From Desulfosporosinus lacus DSM 15449 (lineage in GTDB: Bacteria; Bacillota; Desulfitobacteriia; Desulfitobacteriales; Desulfitobacteriaceae), in contig NZ_FQXJ01000008.1 of assembly GCF_900129935.1 (NCBI RefSeq), positions 172,869 through 236,868 on the forward strand: a DNA stretch of 64,000 nt, given 5' to 3'. Each line of letters opens with the position of its first letter. Position 1 is the stretch's first letter. Made by a program: the position numbers and the translations under genes. This document shows positions 34,152-45,349 of the stretch, one piece after another. The notes beneath the pieces were generated by a model. It worked only from the letters and a program-made list of their open reading frames with translations. It was not told where the DNA came from and searched no databases.

Positions 34152-37100
34152 ATGGGTTTCCGTTTCGTTTTTGGTCGAGCCGGCAGTGGCAAGAGTACCC
34201 TATGTTTAGAAGAAATCCGAAGTGAGCTCCGCAATGAACCGGGAGGGTCACCATTAATCCTCCTCGTTCCTGAACAGGCTACCTATCAGTTGGAGGTTGC
34301 TTTAGCTAATACGCCGGATCTTGCAGGCAGCTTGCAAGCTCAGGTTTTAAGTTTTCGACGCTTGGGCTGGCGGGTATTTTCAGAGACTGGAGGCGGACAA
34401 AAAGTTCTGATCGGCACCATAGGCAAACGGATGCTGATTCGCAAAATTCTTTTAAAGCACCGTCTCAAATTAAAGGCCTTCGCACGCTCAGCTACTAGAC
34501 CTGGCATGGCTGAACTGCTTGCTCAAGCCATCGGAGAATTTAAGACTTATCGAGTTGTCCCAAATGATTTGCGAAAGGCTAAAACTGCGAGCAGTATTTT
34601 ATTAGATAAGCTTGATGACTTAGCCCTCATTTATGAAGAGTTTCAGGCAACACTTGGGCAAGGAATTCGAGATCCAGATGAGGAACTGACAGTTTTGGCA
34701 GAAAAAATTCCTTATGCCCCTCTGATCCAAGGGGCAAAAGTATGGGTTGACGGGTTTACCGGATTTACCCCTCAAGAATTAGAAGTCTTGAAGATTATCA
34801 TGTCAACTGCTCAGGAAGTTGTCATTACGTCCTCTCTTGATCCGAGTTACCTTTCAGAGGAGCACCATCTCGGAACGGGGATATTTAGAGCGGGTGAGGA
34901 GCTGTTTGCAGGACCTTGGAAAACATACCAGGACCTGCAACGCATTGCTCTGGAAACGGGTACCCATATACACCCTCCTACCTTGCTTAAGGCCTCAATA
35001 CGATTTAAACATCCTTGGCTTTGGCATTTAGAGAAATATTATGCTGCGTATCCAACTGTATCTTATGGAACTAATCAGTCCTTCGATTCATGCAATTCTA
35101 TGGATGAAGCGCCTATCACTGTTGACACTGCAACTGAAGGCATTCAGGTTTTATCAGCAGTTAATCGGAGGGCTGAAGTAGAGGGAGTAGCACGAGAACT
35201 AAGGCGCTTGGCTAGGGATGAGGGTTTTTGCTGGAATGAGATGGCGGTCACGACTCGTGACCTCACAGGTTATGCCGAACTGATTGCTCAAGTTTTCACG
35301 TCCTACGAAGTCCCTCATTTCTTAGATTATAAACGTTCTGTTCTCCACCATCCGCTAATTGAACTGCTTCAATCCATCTTGGAAGTTGCTCAGAGCAATT
35401 GGGGGTATGAACCCCTATTTCGCTGTTTAAAAACAGATTTTTTTCCGCTTCAAAGGGATGCCGTCGATCGCTTGGAAAACTATGTGTTAGAACATGGGAT
35501 ACATGGCGAGGGCTGGACGAGAAATGTTGATTGGCGATATCACCGTCAATGGACTTTAGGAAAAAATGAGGAACAACGAGTTACGGAGCTTATGTTTCAA
35601 GCGGAACTAAACTCCTCCAGACAGACTGTTTACGACCTCATTGCTCCATTGATGCATGGATTCTTATTGAAAGGTGAATCTAAAACTTCAAATGTGCGGA
35701 CAGTCACTGAAGCATTATATGTTTTTCTGGAAACTTTAAATATTCCTTCAACCTTAAAAAGGTGGTCGCAAAAAGCCCAAGAAGAAGGAGATCTGAGCGA
35801 GGCTCGATTGCATGAACAAATCTGGGAATCCGTCGTTCAAGTCCTGGATGAAATTGTGGTTGGTTTGGGGGAAGAAAGCCTGGAGCTTGAGGACTATGCC
35901 TTAATACTTTCTTCCGGGATAGAAGGGATTGAACTAGGTCTGATTCCCCCTGGACTTGACCAAATTTTAGTGGGTTCATTAGATCGATCACGAAATCCTG
36001 AAGCACGAGTTCTTTTTCTCGTAGGGGCTAACGAAGGCATACTTCCTGCACGACCAGTTTCTGACGGAGTACTCGACGCTGAGGAAAGGGTACAGTTAGA
36101 GAAAGCAGGGGTTGTCCTTGCTCCAAAAGGGAAGTCTCAGACTTATGAAGAACAGTTTTTCATATATATGGCACTCACTCGCGCTGTAGAAAAACTTGTG
36201 GTTTCTTATCCTTTGACTGATGAAGAGGGGAAAGGACTAACAGTTTCTCCTGTTGTCACACGGATCTGCCACCTTTTCCCAACCCTGAATGATAATTTCC
36301 TGGGAAACCAAGAAGATATACATCAGATTAGTCAACCGGATTCTACTCTTCAAATCTATGCTGAACAACTACGCACTCTGCGCCAAGGAGAACCGCTTTC
36401 AACTCTTTGGCAGGCAACCGAAAAGTGGCTTATCGAGGATCCGCTTCGCCATAATCAAACCAAGAGATTACAGGCCAGCCTCACGACCCAGAATCAGGAG
36501 GGGAAACTGCAGCGTCCGCTAGCTCGACGCTTATATGGTAAACGCTTGATGGCTAGTGTCTCTCGTCTGGAACAATTCGCCAAGTGTCCTTTTGGTCATT
36601 ATGCCCGCTATGGACTGAAGTTGCGTGAGAGATCTGCTTATCAATTATCCAGCCCCAATATGGGGGAATTCTTTCATACTCTTTTGCATGATTTTGCAAT
36701 CGAACTACAGTCACGCGGCTTAGATTGGGGCAAATTGACGAAGGAAGAATCTTGGGCACTTATTAGTGGTCTGGCAGATAAAATAGCACCTAGTCTACAG
36801 CATGAAATCCTTCTAAGCAGCGCTCGCTACCGCTATTTAACCCATAAACTGAAGCGCACAGTTCATCATGCAGTTCGAGTGTTAGGCGAGCATGCCCGAA
36901 AAGGGATATTTATTCCGATCCAACTCGAAGTAGGTTTTGGCCCGCAAGAGAAGCTTCCTGGAGTGGAGATCCCGTTAACTGAAGACGATTCGCTGTTGCT
37001 CTGCGGACAAATTGACCGAGTGGATGCTGCTTTCTTAGATGGACAAGTCTTTCTGCGTATCCTTGATTATAAGTCCCGTGAGTTATCCTTATCGTTGGAT

Positions 37101-37895
37101 TCTATTTATTACGGCTTAAATCTCCAACTGCTTACCTATTTAAACGTCGCTCTACAGGGAGCGGAAGTCTTGTTAAATACTACGCTAGCTTTGCCTTCGT
37201 CAGAGGAAACGGAATTAAGTACAGAAAGCACCATGAGTGAGATTGCTGCAGGGAGAGATAACCCATTTCTACAGAAGATTCCTGCGGGATTTCTTTATTT
37301 CCCCGTACTGGAACCTCAGCTCGAAGAGAAACTTCCTCTTAGTACGGAAGAGTTGGAGCAACATCGAGTCAGAGCAGTCAAAGTTAGTGGTTATTTATTA
37401 GCAAATCCTAAAGTGTTAGAAGCCATGGATTCAACGTTTACGACAGGACAATCCGAATTATTGGGACTTAAATTAAAAAAAGATGGCACCTTTAAAAAAG
37501 GGACCAATGTCCTTACTGAGGGTCAATTTTCTTTGCTTAGTGACTATCTTCATCAGTGGTTTCGAGAGAAAGGGGAAGAAATACTAGACGGTGACATTTC
37601 CCTGTCTCCTTTCCGCAGAGGAAAGAGTACGGGATGCCAGTATTGTGCATATAAGCCCGTGTGTCACTTTGACCCCTACCTACCGGAAAATCAATACCGA
37701 GACCTGTCTGCTCTAAAACCAGAGGAGGTTTGGGAACGACTGGATATATCAAAAGAAGATACTCCTTGTGACTCTTTGCCCGAAACAAAGGATTCCAACG
37801 CTTTAACCTTAAACTGGCTTGGTGAAGAGAATGAGCCGAAGAAGGTTCGAAAGATCCAGACTCGTAAGTTGAAAGGCGGTAATCTGAGTGAGTAA
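34152..37895 (+). CDS. addB: ATP-dependent helicase/nuclease subunit B AddB
   Basis: This protein of about 1247 residues has a P-loop GRAGSGKST (residues 8-16) and a C-terminal RecB-like nuclease domain with ILDYKS. It carries the four Fe-S cysteines of AddB: CPFG near residue 811 and CQYCAYKPVC near 1162-1171. AddAB processes double-strand breaks for RecA-dependent repair. ATG at 34152 follows GGAAGGGAGGGAG; an earlier start in the same frame lacks such a site. It overlaps addA by 8 bp. Confidence 0.96.
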   Translation: MGFRFVFGRAGSGKSTLCLEEIRSELRNEPGGSPLILLVPEQATYQLEVALANTPDLAGSLQAQVLSFRRLGWRVFSETGGGQKVLIGTIGKRMLIRKILLKHRLKLKAFARSATRPGMAELLAQAIGEFKTYRVVPNDLRKAKTASSILLDKLDDLALIYEEFQATLGQGIRDPDEELTVLAEKIPYAPLIQGAKVWVDGFTGFTPQELEVLKIIMSTAQEVVITSSLDPSYLSEEHHLGTGIFRAGEELFAGPWKTYQDLQRIALETGTHIHPPTLLKASIRFKHPWLWHLEKYYAAYPTVSYGTNQSFDSCNSMDEAPITVDTATEGIQVLSAVNRRAEVEGVARELRRLARDEGFCWNEMAVTTRDLTGYAELIAQVFTSYEVPHFLDYKRSVLHHPLIELLQSILEVAQSNWGYEPLFRCLKTDFFPLQRDAVDRLENYVLEHGIHGEGWTRNVDWRYHRQWTLGKNEEQRVTELMFQAELNSSRQTVYDLIAPLMHGFLLKGESKTSNVRTVTEALYVFLETLNIPSTLKRWSQKAQEEGDLSEARLHEQIWESVVQVLDEIVVGLGEESLELEDYALILSSGIEGIELGLIPPGLDQILVGSLDRSRNPEARVLFLVGANEGILPARPVSDGVLDAEERVQLEKAGVVLAPKGKSQTYEEQFFIYMALTRAVEKLVVSYPLTDEEGKGLTVSPVVTRICHLFPTLNDNFLGNQEDIHQISQPDSTLQIYAEQLRTLRQGEPLSTLWQATEKWLIEDPLRHNQTKRLQASLTTQNQEGKLQRPLARRLYGKRLMASVSRLEQFAKCPFGHYARYGLKLRERSAYQLSSPNMGEFFHTLLHDFAIELQSRGLDWGKLTKEESWALISGLADKIAPSLQHEILLSSARYRYLTHKLKRTVHHAVRVLGEHARKGIFIPIQLEVGFGPQEKLPGVEIPLTEDDSLLLCGQIDRVDAAFLDGQVFLRILDYKSRELSLSLDSIYYGLNLQLLTYLNVALQGAEVLLNTTLALPSSEETELSTESTMSEIAAGRDNPFLQKIPAGFLYFPVLEPQLEEKLPLSTEELEQHRVRAVKVSGYLLANPKVLEAMDSTFTTGQSELLGLKLKKDGTFKKGTNVLTEGQFSLLSDYLHQWFREKGEEILDGDISLSPFRRGKSTGCQYCAYKPVCHFDPYLPENQYRDLSALKPEEVWERLDISKEDTPCDSLPETKDSNALTLNWLGEENEPKKVRKIQTRKLKGGNLSE

Positions 37896-40800
37896 ACCCA
37901 AATGGACAGAGGAACAGAATGCCGCCATCATGTTGCAAGGAGAACTCTTAGTTGCCGCCGCAGCTGGTTCAGGCAAAACAGCTGTACTTGTGGAACGATT
38001 AATCCGCCGCATTAAGAATGCTGAAGACCCTGTCGATGTTGACCGTTTTTTGGTTGTAACCTTTACAAAAGCAGCAGCCAATGAAATGCGAGAGCGTATC
38101 GGCAAAGCCTTAGACGACGCTCTGTTTCAGGAACAAGAGCCTAAGGAAATCGAGCGCATTCTTAGCCAACGCACCCTTCTTCATCAGGCTAGTATTACGA
38201 CACTTCATTCATTCTGTCTGGAGTTAATCCGAAAGTACTTTTACCAACTTGAGCTTGATCCTGCCTTTCGAGTGGCGGATCAAGCCGAGGCAGAATTGCT
38301 GCGTCAGGATGTCATTGAAGAAATCTTTGAGACTAGGTATGCTAAAGAAGACGATGAGTTTTTGAGGCTTGTCGAAGCCTTTGGCACAGATCGTGATGAT
38401 CACCCCTTAATAGAGCATGTTCTTAATCTCTATTCATTCGCCTATAGTCAACCCCAACCTAAGTCCTGGTTAAGTTCGCTTAAAATGGCCTATTCTTGGG
38501 ATGATATTAAATCCCTAATGCAAAGCGAATGGGGGCAAGCCCTTCGCCAAGGACTACTCGATCTTGTGAGTGAAGGTTTAAACTTACTCGCAAGGGCCGA
38601 ACAAATTACCCGATGTCCTGGGGGACCAATGCTTTACTCAGCAACCTTGCAAGATGATCTAAACCGCGTTGGTTTACTTAACCGAGCTTTACAAGAAGGG
38701 GATTGGGCTGAGGTTGAAGCGGAGTTTTACTCTGCGGTCAATTTTTCAAAGTTGCCGGCGATAAGATCCAAATCGAAGCAGAAGTCTGCTCTGCTTGCTG
38801 AACAAGCCGAATACGATGAATCTATGCAAAAGGGGTTACAGGAAGAAAGTAAAAAATTAAGGGACGACGCTAAAAAGAAACTGAATTCTTTAAAAGAAGC
38901 GGTCTTCGCTTATCCTCTCAATGAACAGTTGCCTGGCTTGCGAGAGATGGGAACTATGGCTCAAACACTAAGTGACTTAGTAATCGAGTTTTCTCAAGTT
39001 TATGCGATTGCCAAGGGACAACGCAACATTTTAGACTTTACTGACCTGGAGCATTTTGCCCTCCGATTACTTGAAGAAGAGGGTGAGGCTTCTTTGATTG
39101 CCCAAGGATTAAAGGAGTTTTTTGCTGAAGTATTAGTGGATGAATATCAGGACATTAACCCTGTTCAAGAACGCATTTTACATCAGGTATCCAGACAAGG
39201 GGAGTCCCCTAATCTGTTTATGGTGGGTGATGTCAAGCAAAGCATTTATCGTTTTCGCATGGCAGACCCCAATTTATTTATTGCAAAATACAACCTGCTT
39301 CCACATTGGCAATCAGACATGACAAACGATACTAGGACAATGGTAATTGATCTAAACCGTAACTTTCGCAGTCGGCTTGAGGTGGTAGAGGGGGTTAATT
39401 TTCTCTTTCGTCAGATCATGACCTTGAGCGCCGGGGAAATCGCCTATGATGACCAGGCAGCTTTACAATATGGAGCATCCTTTGTTTCTGGGAAAAATCA
39501 AATCCGAACAGCAGAAGGCCCAATTGAAGTTCACCTTATTGACTCAAAGAGTATAAAAGACGAGCTGAGTTCATATTCTGATGAAGGGATAAAAGATGTT
39601 GCGACTTTGAGCGAAGGACAATCAGAAAGTGACAGAGCAGAAAGCGTCAACCCTGCAGAAAATGACGCTGAGGACTTGGGAGACACTTTATCATCAGAAG
39701 ATATGGATAAAGCTCGAATCGAAGCACGCCTTGTCAGCCAGAGGATCCAGGGTATTGTCCAAGGAGCGGAATTTCAAATCTATGACAAAAACAACACAGA
39801 ATTTCGACCAGTACGATATTCTGATATTGTCATCTTGATGCGTTCTTATTCAGCGGTGGCGCCAATCTATATAGAAGAATTCCAGAACACTGGCATTCCT
39901 GTTTATGCCGAAACAACCAGCGGTTACTTCGGAGCCAGTGAAGTGGAAACAATTTTGTCACTTCTTAAAATCATTGATAATCCGCATCTGGATATTCCTT
40001 TGGCAGCAGTCCTGCGCTCCCCGTTGGTAGGTCTAAATGGGAGAGAGTTAGGCCAAATTCGCATGATGCTCCCCGAGGGGGATTTCTTTGAAGCGCTTAC
40101 CATTGCAGTATGGGCCGGGCTTAACGAGGGAAATTCTGCCTCAGAGCAAGTCGATGAGTTTAAAATCATCTTAGGGCTATATGAGGAATCCTTACCAGAA
40201 AAACTTAACAATGCTAGTCTAATTCTATCCGCCGCTCCCATGTTAAAGGAGAAAATCTCAGCTTTTTGGCTTAACCTGCAATCATGGCGAACACGATCCC
40301 GACGTACTTCCTTGGCAGATTTGCTTTGGTCTCTTTATGTAGAAACGGGGTACTTGGCTTATGTTGGAACCTTACCGGCAGGCGTACAGCGTCAAGCAAA
40401 TCTGCGTGTGCTCTATGACCGTGCCCGTCGCTTTGAAGCAACTCGGTACCGTGGCTTGTTCCGTTTCCTGCGCTTTCTGGATCGCTTCCAAGGACAAGGT
40501 AAAGACATGGGAAGTGCTCGAGCGTTAGGAGAAAATGAAGATGTCGTTCGGTTAATTACGGTACACGCCAGCAAAGGACTGGAATTCCCTGTTGTTTTTG
40601 TGGTTGGGCTAGGTCGAACTTTCAATACCCAAAGCCTCAGAGGTAAGATGCTTCTACACTCCAAATTAGGAATTGGTATGCCAATCATCGATGTAGAAAA
40701 CAATGTGCGCTATCCCTCGTTAATTCAATACGCTGTCAAACAACGCTTGGCTCAAGAATCTTTGGCTGAAGAGTTGAGGATTCTTTATGTAGCTCTTACA

Positions 40801-41991
40801 AGAGCTAAGGAACGTCTATTACTTTATGGCTCCTTGGACAATTTCGATAATACACTCAATAAATGGTATCGTACTTTAGATTGGCAAGATATCCCCTTGC
40901 CATCAGGTCAACTCCGGAGTGCCAAGTGCTTTCTGGATTGGATCGGTCCTGCCTTAGCACGACATCCAGACCGACTTTTTGGTGAGGAAAATTCTCCTTT
41001 AACATTAACTATGCCAGATATAAGTTCCAAATGGGAACTTCATCGGCACTGCAGTTTAACATCAGTTAAAGAGGTAAACAGGGAAGAATCTCAGGAACTT
41101 GACGAAAGCGTCGAAGAAGCACCAAAGAAGGAAACGGATACCGATACCGAGCAAAGCAATACAGAGAACTCTTCTAATATTAAGACCTTTGAAGAATGGT
41201 ATTCTGAGGTCAGTCGACGTCTAAGCTGGCAGTACCCACATCCAAAGTCTGTTCGGCAGGTTGCTAAAACGAGTGTTAGTGAACTAAAACGTCAACAAAC
41301 CTGGCATGTAAATGATGAGGCGTCCTCAATATCCACACTTTGGAATCAATCGGATACCATAAAAAGGCCAAAATTCCTTCAAGCAACAAAACAATTAACT
41401 GCTGCCGAACGAGGAACCGCTTTGCATACAGTTATGCAGCATCTTCCCTTTAAAGAATGGGCAAACCATTGGCCAAGCCTGTCTCTGAAGGAAGAAATTA
41501 ATGAAATTAACGAATTTCTGAATCAATTAGAACATCAAGAAATACTTAGTTTGGAGCAACGTAGTGTCATTCAACAAGAACAGGTTGTACATTTCTTGGG
41601 CACCCCCTTAAGTCAGCGACTTTTTAAAGCAGAACAAATTCTTCGAGAAGTACCATTTACACTAACGTTTCCGTCCGAGGACCAGACAAAAATCTTGGTC
41701 CAAGGGGTTATTGATGTGGTTATTATGTACAAGGACGAGTACGGTAATATTACAGCAGAGATTCTTGACTATAAGACAGATTCATTTCGAACAGACAGTG
41801 AAACTGATCCAGAGCAGATTTTAAGAGAGCGGTATACCCTGCAACTGTCACTCTACGCCCAAGCTATTGAACGCTTAATTAAAATAGAGGTCACGAGTTG
41901 TACGCTCTATTCCTTTACCCTTGGCCGCGAAATTACTATTTCCGAGGAGCTACGCAAAAGCATTTTAGAACCTGGTTTTCCATTTCTCTAA
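37888..41991 (+). CDS. addA: ATP-dependent helicase/nuclease subunit A AddA
   Basis: This 1367-residue UvrD-type helicase-nuclease has Walker A AAAGSGKTA (near residues 24-32), the Walker B-like VDEYQDINPVQ, VGDVKQSIYRFR, LITVHASKGLEFPVVF and a C-terminal nuclease domain with EILDYKTD. An acidic linker near residues 1060-1095 is rich in E, D and S. It forms the AddAB complex with the preceding gene. It is slightly longer than the usual 1230-1250 residues of AddA, mainly through acidic inserts. Confidence 0.96.
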   Translation: MSKPKWTEEQNAAIMLQGELLVAAAAGSGKTAVLVERLIRRIKNAEDPVDVDRFLVVTFTKAAANEMRERIGKALDDALFQEQEPKEIERILSQRTLLHQASITTLHSFCLELIRKYFYQLELDPAFRVADQAEAELLRQDVIEEIFETRYAKEDDEFLRLVEAFGTDRDDHPLIEHVLNLYSFAYSQPQPKSWLSSLKMAYSWDDIKSLMQSEWGQALRQGLLDLVSEGLNLLARAEQITRCPGGPMLYSATLQDDLNRVGLLNRALQEGDWAEVEAEFYSAVNFSKLPAIRSKSKQKSALLAEQAEYDESMQKGLQEESKKLRDDAKKKLNSLKEAVFAYPLNEQLPGLREMGTMAQTLSDLVIEFSQVYAIAKGQRNILDFTDLEHFALRLLEEEGEASLIAQGLKEFFAEVLVDEYQDINPVQERILHQVSRQGESPNLFMVGDVKQSIYRFRMADPNLFIAKYNLLPHWQSDMTNDTRTMVIDLNRNFRSRLEVVEGVNFLFRQIMTLSAGEIAYDDQAALQYGASFVSGKNQIRTAEGPIEVHLIDSKSIKDELSSYSDEGIKDVATLSEGQSESDRAESVNPAENDAEDLGDTLSSEDMDKARIEARLVSQRIQGIVQGAEFQIYDKNNTEFRPVRYSDIVILMRSYSAVAPIYIEEFQNTGIPVYAETTSGYFGASEVETILSLLKIIDNPHLDIPLAAVLRSPLVGLNGRELGQIRMMLPEGDFFEALTIAVWAGLNEGNSASEQVDEFKIILGLYEESLPEKLNNASLILSAAPMLKEKISAFWLNLQSWRTRSRRTSLADLLWSLYVETGYLAYVGTLPAGVQRQANLRVLYDRARRFEATRYRGLFRFLRFLDRFQGQGKDMGSARALGENEDVVRLITVHASKGLEFPVVFVVGLGRTFNTQSLRGKMLLHSKLGIGMPIIDVENNVRYPSLIQYAVKQRLAQESLAEELRILYVALTRAKERLLLYGSLDNFDNTLNKWYRTLDWQDIPLPSGQLRSAKCFLDWIGPALARHPDRLFGEENSPLTLTMPDISSKWELHRHCSLTSVKEVNREESQELDESVEEAPKKETDTDTEQSNTENSSNIKTFEEWYSEVSRRLSWQYPHPKSVRQVAKTSVSELKRQQTWHVNDEASSISTLWNQSDTIKRPKFLQATKQLTAAERGTALHTVMQHLPFKEWANHWPSLSLKEEINEINEFLNQLEHQEILSLEQRSVIQQEQVVHFLGTPLSQRLFKAEQILREVPFTLTFPSEDQTKILVQGVIDVVIMYKDEYGNITAEILDYKTDSFRTDSETDPEQILRERYTLQLSLYAQAIERLIKIEVTSCTLYSFTLGREITISEELRKSILEPGFPFL

Positions 41992-42008
41992 GTCATACCA
42001 AATCCATT

Positions 42009-42050
42009 GATTTACAATTATCTTTAGTAATCGTAAATCCTAATTTTATT
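42009..42050 (+). terminator. Probable weak terminator after addA
   Basis: GATTTAC (42009-42015) pairs with GTAAATC (42033-42039), with an inner ATTA/TAAT pairing, followed by a T-rich stretch. The rest of 41992-42276 is AT-rich with no visible gene and probably holds the hdr operon promoter. Confidence 0.5.
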
Positions 42051-42276
42051 TAAAATAGTTTAATATTTGAGCTTTTCTATCCTTATTCGTGTTCAATGTT
42101 TTGAACATATGTCATTAAATGATTTAATAAGGGTAGATTGCTATAAAATTATTTAATTCCATAATATTTCGTCATTTCTAAAAAGGATTTTTCAATTAAA
42201 TGGCGAAGTTAATTACTGTTCCTTGTGATTGTTGTAACTATCTTTAATAAGGAGTAAGGATGAAAGAGGGGTTGTA

Positions 42277-45200
42277 ATGAGTCAAAATAAAATAGGTTCT
42301 GTTTTGATTGTTGGCGCAGGAATTGCCGGGATTCAAGCTGCACTGGATTTAGCAGAGTCGGGATACTTAGTGCATTTGGTAGAAGAATCGTCAGCAATTG
42401 GCGGAACTATGCCAATGTTGGATAAGACCTTCCCAACCAATGATTGCTCGATGTGTATTTTGTCCCCAAAACTAGTTGAATGCGGACGCCATCTTAACGT
42501 CAGAACCTACACCAATTCACAAGTTGTTAAAACAGAAGGAGAAGCCGGAAATTTTAAAGTCACTATTAAGCAAAAGGCACGTTACATTGATCTTGAAAAA
42601 TGTACGGGGTGTGGAGCCTGTGCTGAAGCTTGTCCGGTAAAAGTCGATGATGAATTTAATCAGGGCTTAGGGAAACGAAAAGCTGCGTTTAAACAGTATT
42701 CGCAAGCCTTCCCAAATGCCTATGGAATTGACGAAAAGAATTGCTTGTATCAAACTCGCGGTAAAGCCAAAGGGAAAGACATTTGCCTGAAATGTGTTAA
42801 AGCATGTCAAGCTGGCGCAATCGACCATCAGATGGAAGACAAAGAATTTGAAGTCGAAGTGGGGTCAATGATTCTTAATCCCGGCTTCAAAATATTTGAC
42901 GCCTCCAGGCTTGATTACTACGGTTATGGAAAAATCAAAAGCGTTATAACAAGCCTTGAATTTGAGCGTCTTCTCAGCGCTTCTGGTCCCTTTGACGGAC
43001 ATTTAGTAAGACCTTTTGATCAAAAAGAGCCACAAAAGATCGCTTGGATCCAATGTGTCGGTTCCAGAAACGCCAAAATCAATAATAATTACTGTTCTGG
43101 TGTTTGCTGTATGTACGCTATCAAAGAAGCCGTTATTGCTAAAGAACATAGCCATATTCCAGTGGATACAACCATTTTCTATATGGATATGAGAACCCCT
43201 GGTAAGGATTTCGAAAAATATTATAACAACGCTAAGAATAATCAAGGGGTTAACTTCATTCGTTCTCGTGTATATGAAGTTACCGAAGCCAAAGATGATT
43301 CCGGAGATGCTTGCATAAGATACTCCACAGAAGATGGAAAAATTTGTGAAGACCAATTTGATTTAGTCGTTCTGTCAGTGGGTCTTGAGCCAGGCGACAG
43401 TTCCAAAGAATTAGCCCAAATGTTAGATCTCAAAGTCAACAAATTTGGATTTGCTGAGCTTGAACCGCTAAGTGGGGTAAATACCTCCAAAGCAGGTGTT
43501 TTTGCTGCAGGAGCCTTTAGTGGCCCGAGAGATATTCCTGAAACTGTTATGCAAGCCAGTGCCGCTGCTGGTGCTGCCTCCGCTTTATTATCCGATGAGC
43601 GTGGAACCCTGGTTAGTGAAAAAGAATATCCACCTGAATTAGATGTTGTCGGAGATGTTATACGAACCGGTGTCTTTATTTGTCACTGTGGTGTCAATAT
43701 CGGCGGGGTTGTAGATGTACCCAGTGTTGTAGAATATGCCAAAACTCTGCCTACTGTAGCCTATGCTACAGACAAAATCTATGCTTGTTCTCAAGATGCT
43801 CAGGCTTCGATCAAAGCATTGATTAGTGAACAGAAACTGAATAGAATTGTTGTTTCTTCCTGTAGTCCGCGAACTCATGAACCTTTATTCCAAGAGACAT
43901 TGAAGGAAGCAGGTTTGAATGCCCACCTGTTTGACATGGCTAACATCCGTGACCAATGTTCCTGGGTTCATATGCACGAGCCTGAAAAAGCGACCGAGAA
44001 AGCGAAAGATCTCACAAAGTTAGCAATCGTTCGTGCTTCCATGCAACAAGCTGTCCAACCTATCTTCATGTCAATGAATCATACTGCCTTGGTGATCGGC
44101 GGCGGAGTAGCTGGGATGACAAGTGCCGTATCTTTAGCTGATCAAGGCTATGAAGTTCATTTGGTCGAAAAAGATAATGCTTTAGGTGGAGTTGCCAGAA
44201 GATTCTCTACCGGTTTCAGAGGAGAAGACATGAAAGCCTTTGTTGCTGGGCTTATCGATCAAGTAAGCAACCATCCAAACATTAAACTTCACGTAGGTGT
44301 GGGAATTAAAGACGTTGGAGGTTTCTTGGGTAACTTTACCACCACTTTAGAAAATGGAGAACAACTGGCACATGGTGTAGCTCTCCTGACCATTGGCGGG
44401 CAAGAATACAAGCCTAAGGAATACTTATATGGTCAAGATGACCGCGTCATGACCCAAATCGAAATGGATGAGGCACTCTATAACCATGACCCTAAAGTGG
44501 ATGATGCTAAGAATTTTGTCTTTATTCAATGCGTGGGTTCTCGTTCTGATGAAAACCCATATTGTAGCCGTACTTGCTGTACTAAATCCGTTAAATTAGC
44601 TCTTAAGGTCAAAAAGAAAAATCCAGGGGCTAATGTATTCGTTCTATACAGAGATATGAGAACTTATGGCTACTACGAAGAGGACTATGAGGAAGCAAGA
44701 CGAATTGGGATCATCTTTGTCCGCTATAGTGAGAATGCCAAACCGGTCGTAAGCAAGGAAGGTGACACCCTTGTGGTAACAGTCACAGATCATGTCTTAG
44801 ACCGACCTATAGAGATTGAAGCAGATCTAGTTTGCTTAGCTGCTGCCATAAAAGCGCCTGCTGACGGCAAGAAACTCTCCAAATGGTTCAAGATCCCCTT
44901 AAATGCCGAAGGATTCTTCTTAGAAGCTCATATGAAATTACGGCCTGTTGATTTTAGTACTGATGGAGTCTTTATGGCAGGTATCGCTCACAGTCCTAAA
45001 AATATGGAAGAAGTTATAGCGCAAGCTAAAGCAGCCGCTGGACGCGCCGGTGTTGCCTTGTCTAAAGATCAAGTTGAATCTGCCGGTCTAAACGCTTTTG
45101 TCAACAAACGCAAATGTACTGCCTGTGGAACTTGTGAAGCAGTTTGTTCAGCCAAAGCTGTCACCGTTGATATGGTTAACCGCGTTGCAGTTGTGAACGA

Positions 45201-45309
45201 TGCTCTATGTAAAGGCTGTGGAGCATGCGCTTCGAGTTGTCGTTGCGGAGCTATAAGCCTCAGAGGGTGTACAAACGAGCAAATTGTGGAGATGTTAAAC
45301 TCCCTATAA
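42277..45309 (+). CDS. hdrA: HdrA, electron-bifurcating flavoprotein of a Flx-Hdr complex (long form)
   Basis: This 1010-residue protein contains a FAD-binding motif VLIVGAGIAGIQ near residue 8, the HdrA motif NDCSMCILSPK, a 4Fe-4S motif CTGCGACAEAC near 109-119 and further clusters (CLKCVKAC). A second flavoprotein half begins with LVIGGGVAGMTSAVS near 607, and two C-terminal ferredoxin motifs (CTACGTCEAVC, CKGCGACASSC) close the protein. HdrA is the bifurcating flavin subunit that splits electrons between ferredoxin and HdrB. Ordinary HdrA has about 650 residues; here an extra HdrA-like half is attached. It is the first gene of a six-gene operon. Confidence 0.92.
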   Translation: MSQNKIGSVLIVGAGIAGIQAALDLAESGYLVHLVEESSAIGGTMPMLDKTFPTNDCSMCILSPKLVECGRHLNVRTYTNSQVVKTEGEAGNFKVTIKQKARYIDLEKCTGCGACAEACPVKVDDEFNQGLGKRKAAFKQYSQAFPNAYGIDEKNCLYQTRGKAKGKDICLKCVKACQAGAIDHQMEDKEFEVEVGSMILNPGFKIFDASRLDYYGYGKIKSVITSLEFERLLSASGPFDGHLVRPFDQKEPQKIAWIQCVGSRNAKINNNYCSGVCCMYAIKEAVIAKEHSHIPVDTTIFYMDMRTPGKDFEKYYNNAKNNQGVNFIRSRVYEVTEAKDDSGDACIRYSTEDGKICEDQFDLVVLSVGLEPGDSSKELAQMLDLKVNKFGFAELEPLSGVNTSKAGVFAAGAFSGPRDIPETVMQASAAAGAASALLSDERGTLVSEKEYPPELDVVGDVIRTGVFICHCGVNIGGVVDVPSVVEYAKTLPTVAYATDKIYACSQDAQASIKALISEQKLNRIVVSSCSPRTHEPLFQETLKEAGLNAHLFDMANIRDQCSWVHMHEPEKATEKAKDLTKLAIVRASMQQAVQPIFMSMNHTALVIGGGVAGMTSAVSLADQGYEVHLVEKDNALGGVARRFSTGFRGEDMKAFVAGLIDQVSNHPNIKLHVGVGIKDVGGFLGNFTTTLENGEQLAHGVALLTIGGQEYKPKEYLYGQDDRVMTQIEMDEALYNHDPKVDDAKNFVFIQCVGSRSDENPYCSRTCCTKSVKLALKVKKKNPGANVFVLYRDMRTYGYYEEDYEEARRIGIIFVRYSENAKPVVSKEGDTLVVTVTDHVLDRPIEIEADLVCLAAAIKAPADGKKLSKWFKIPLNAEGFFLEAHMKLRPVDFSTDGVFMAGIAHSPKNMEEVIAQAKAAAGRAGVALSKDQVESAGLNAFVNKRKCTACGTCEAVCSAKAVTVDMVNRVAVVNDALCKGCGACASSCRCGAISLRGCTNEQIVEMLNSL

Positions 45310-45349
45310 ATTTTGGGCACCTAATAACTATTGGGAAAGGTAGATGATT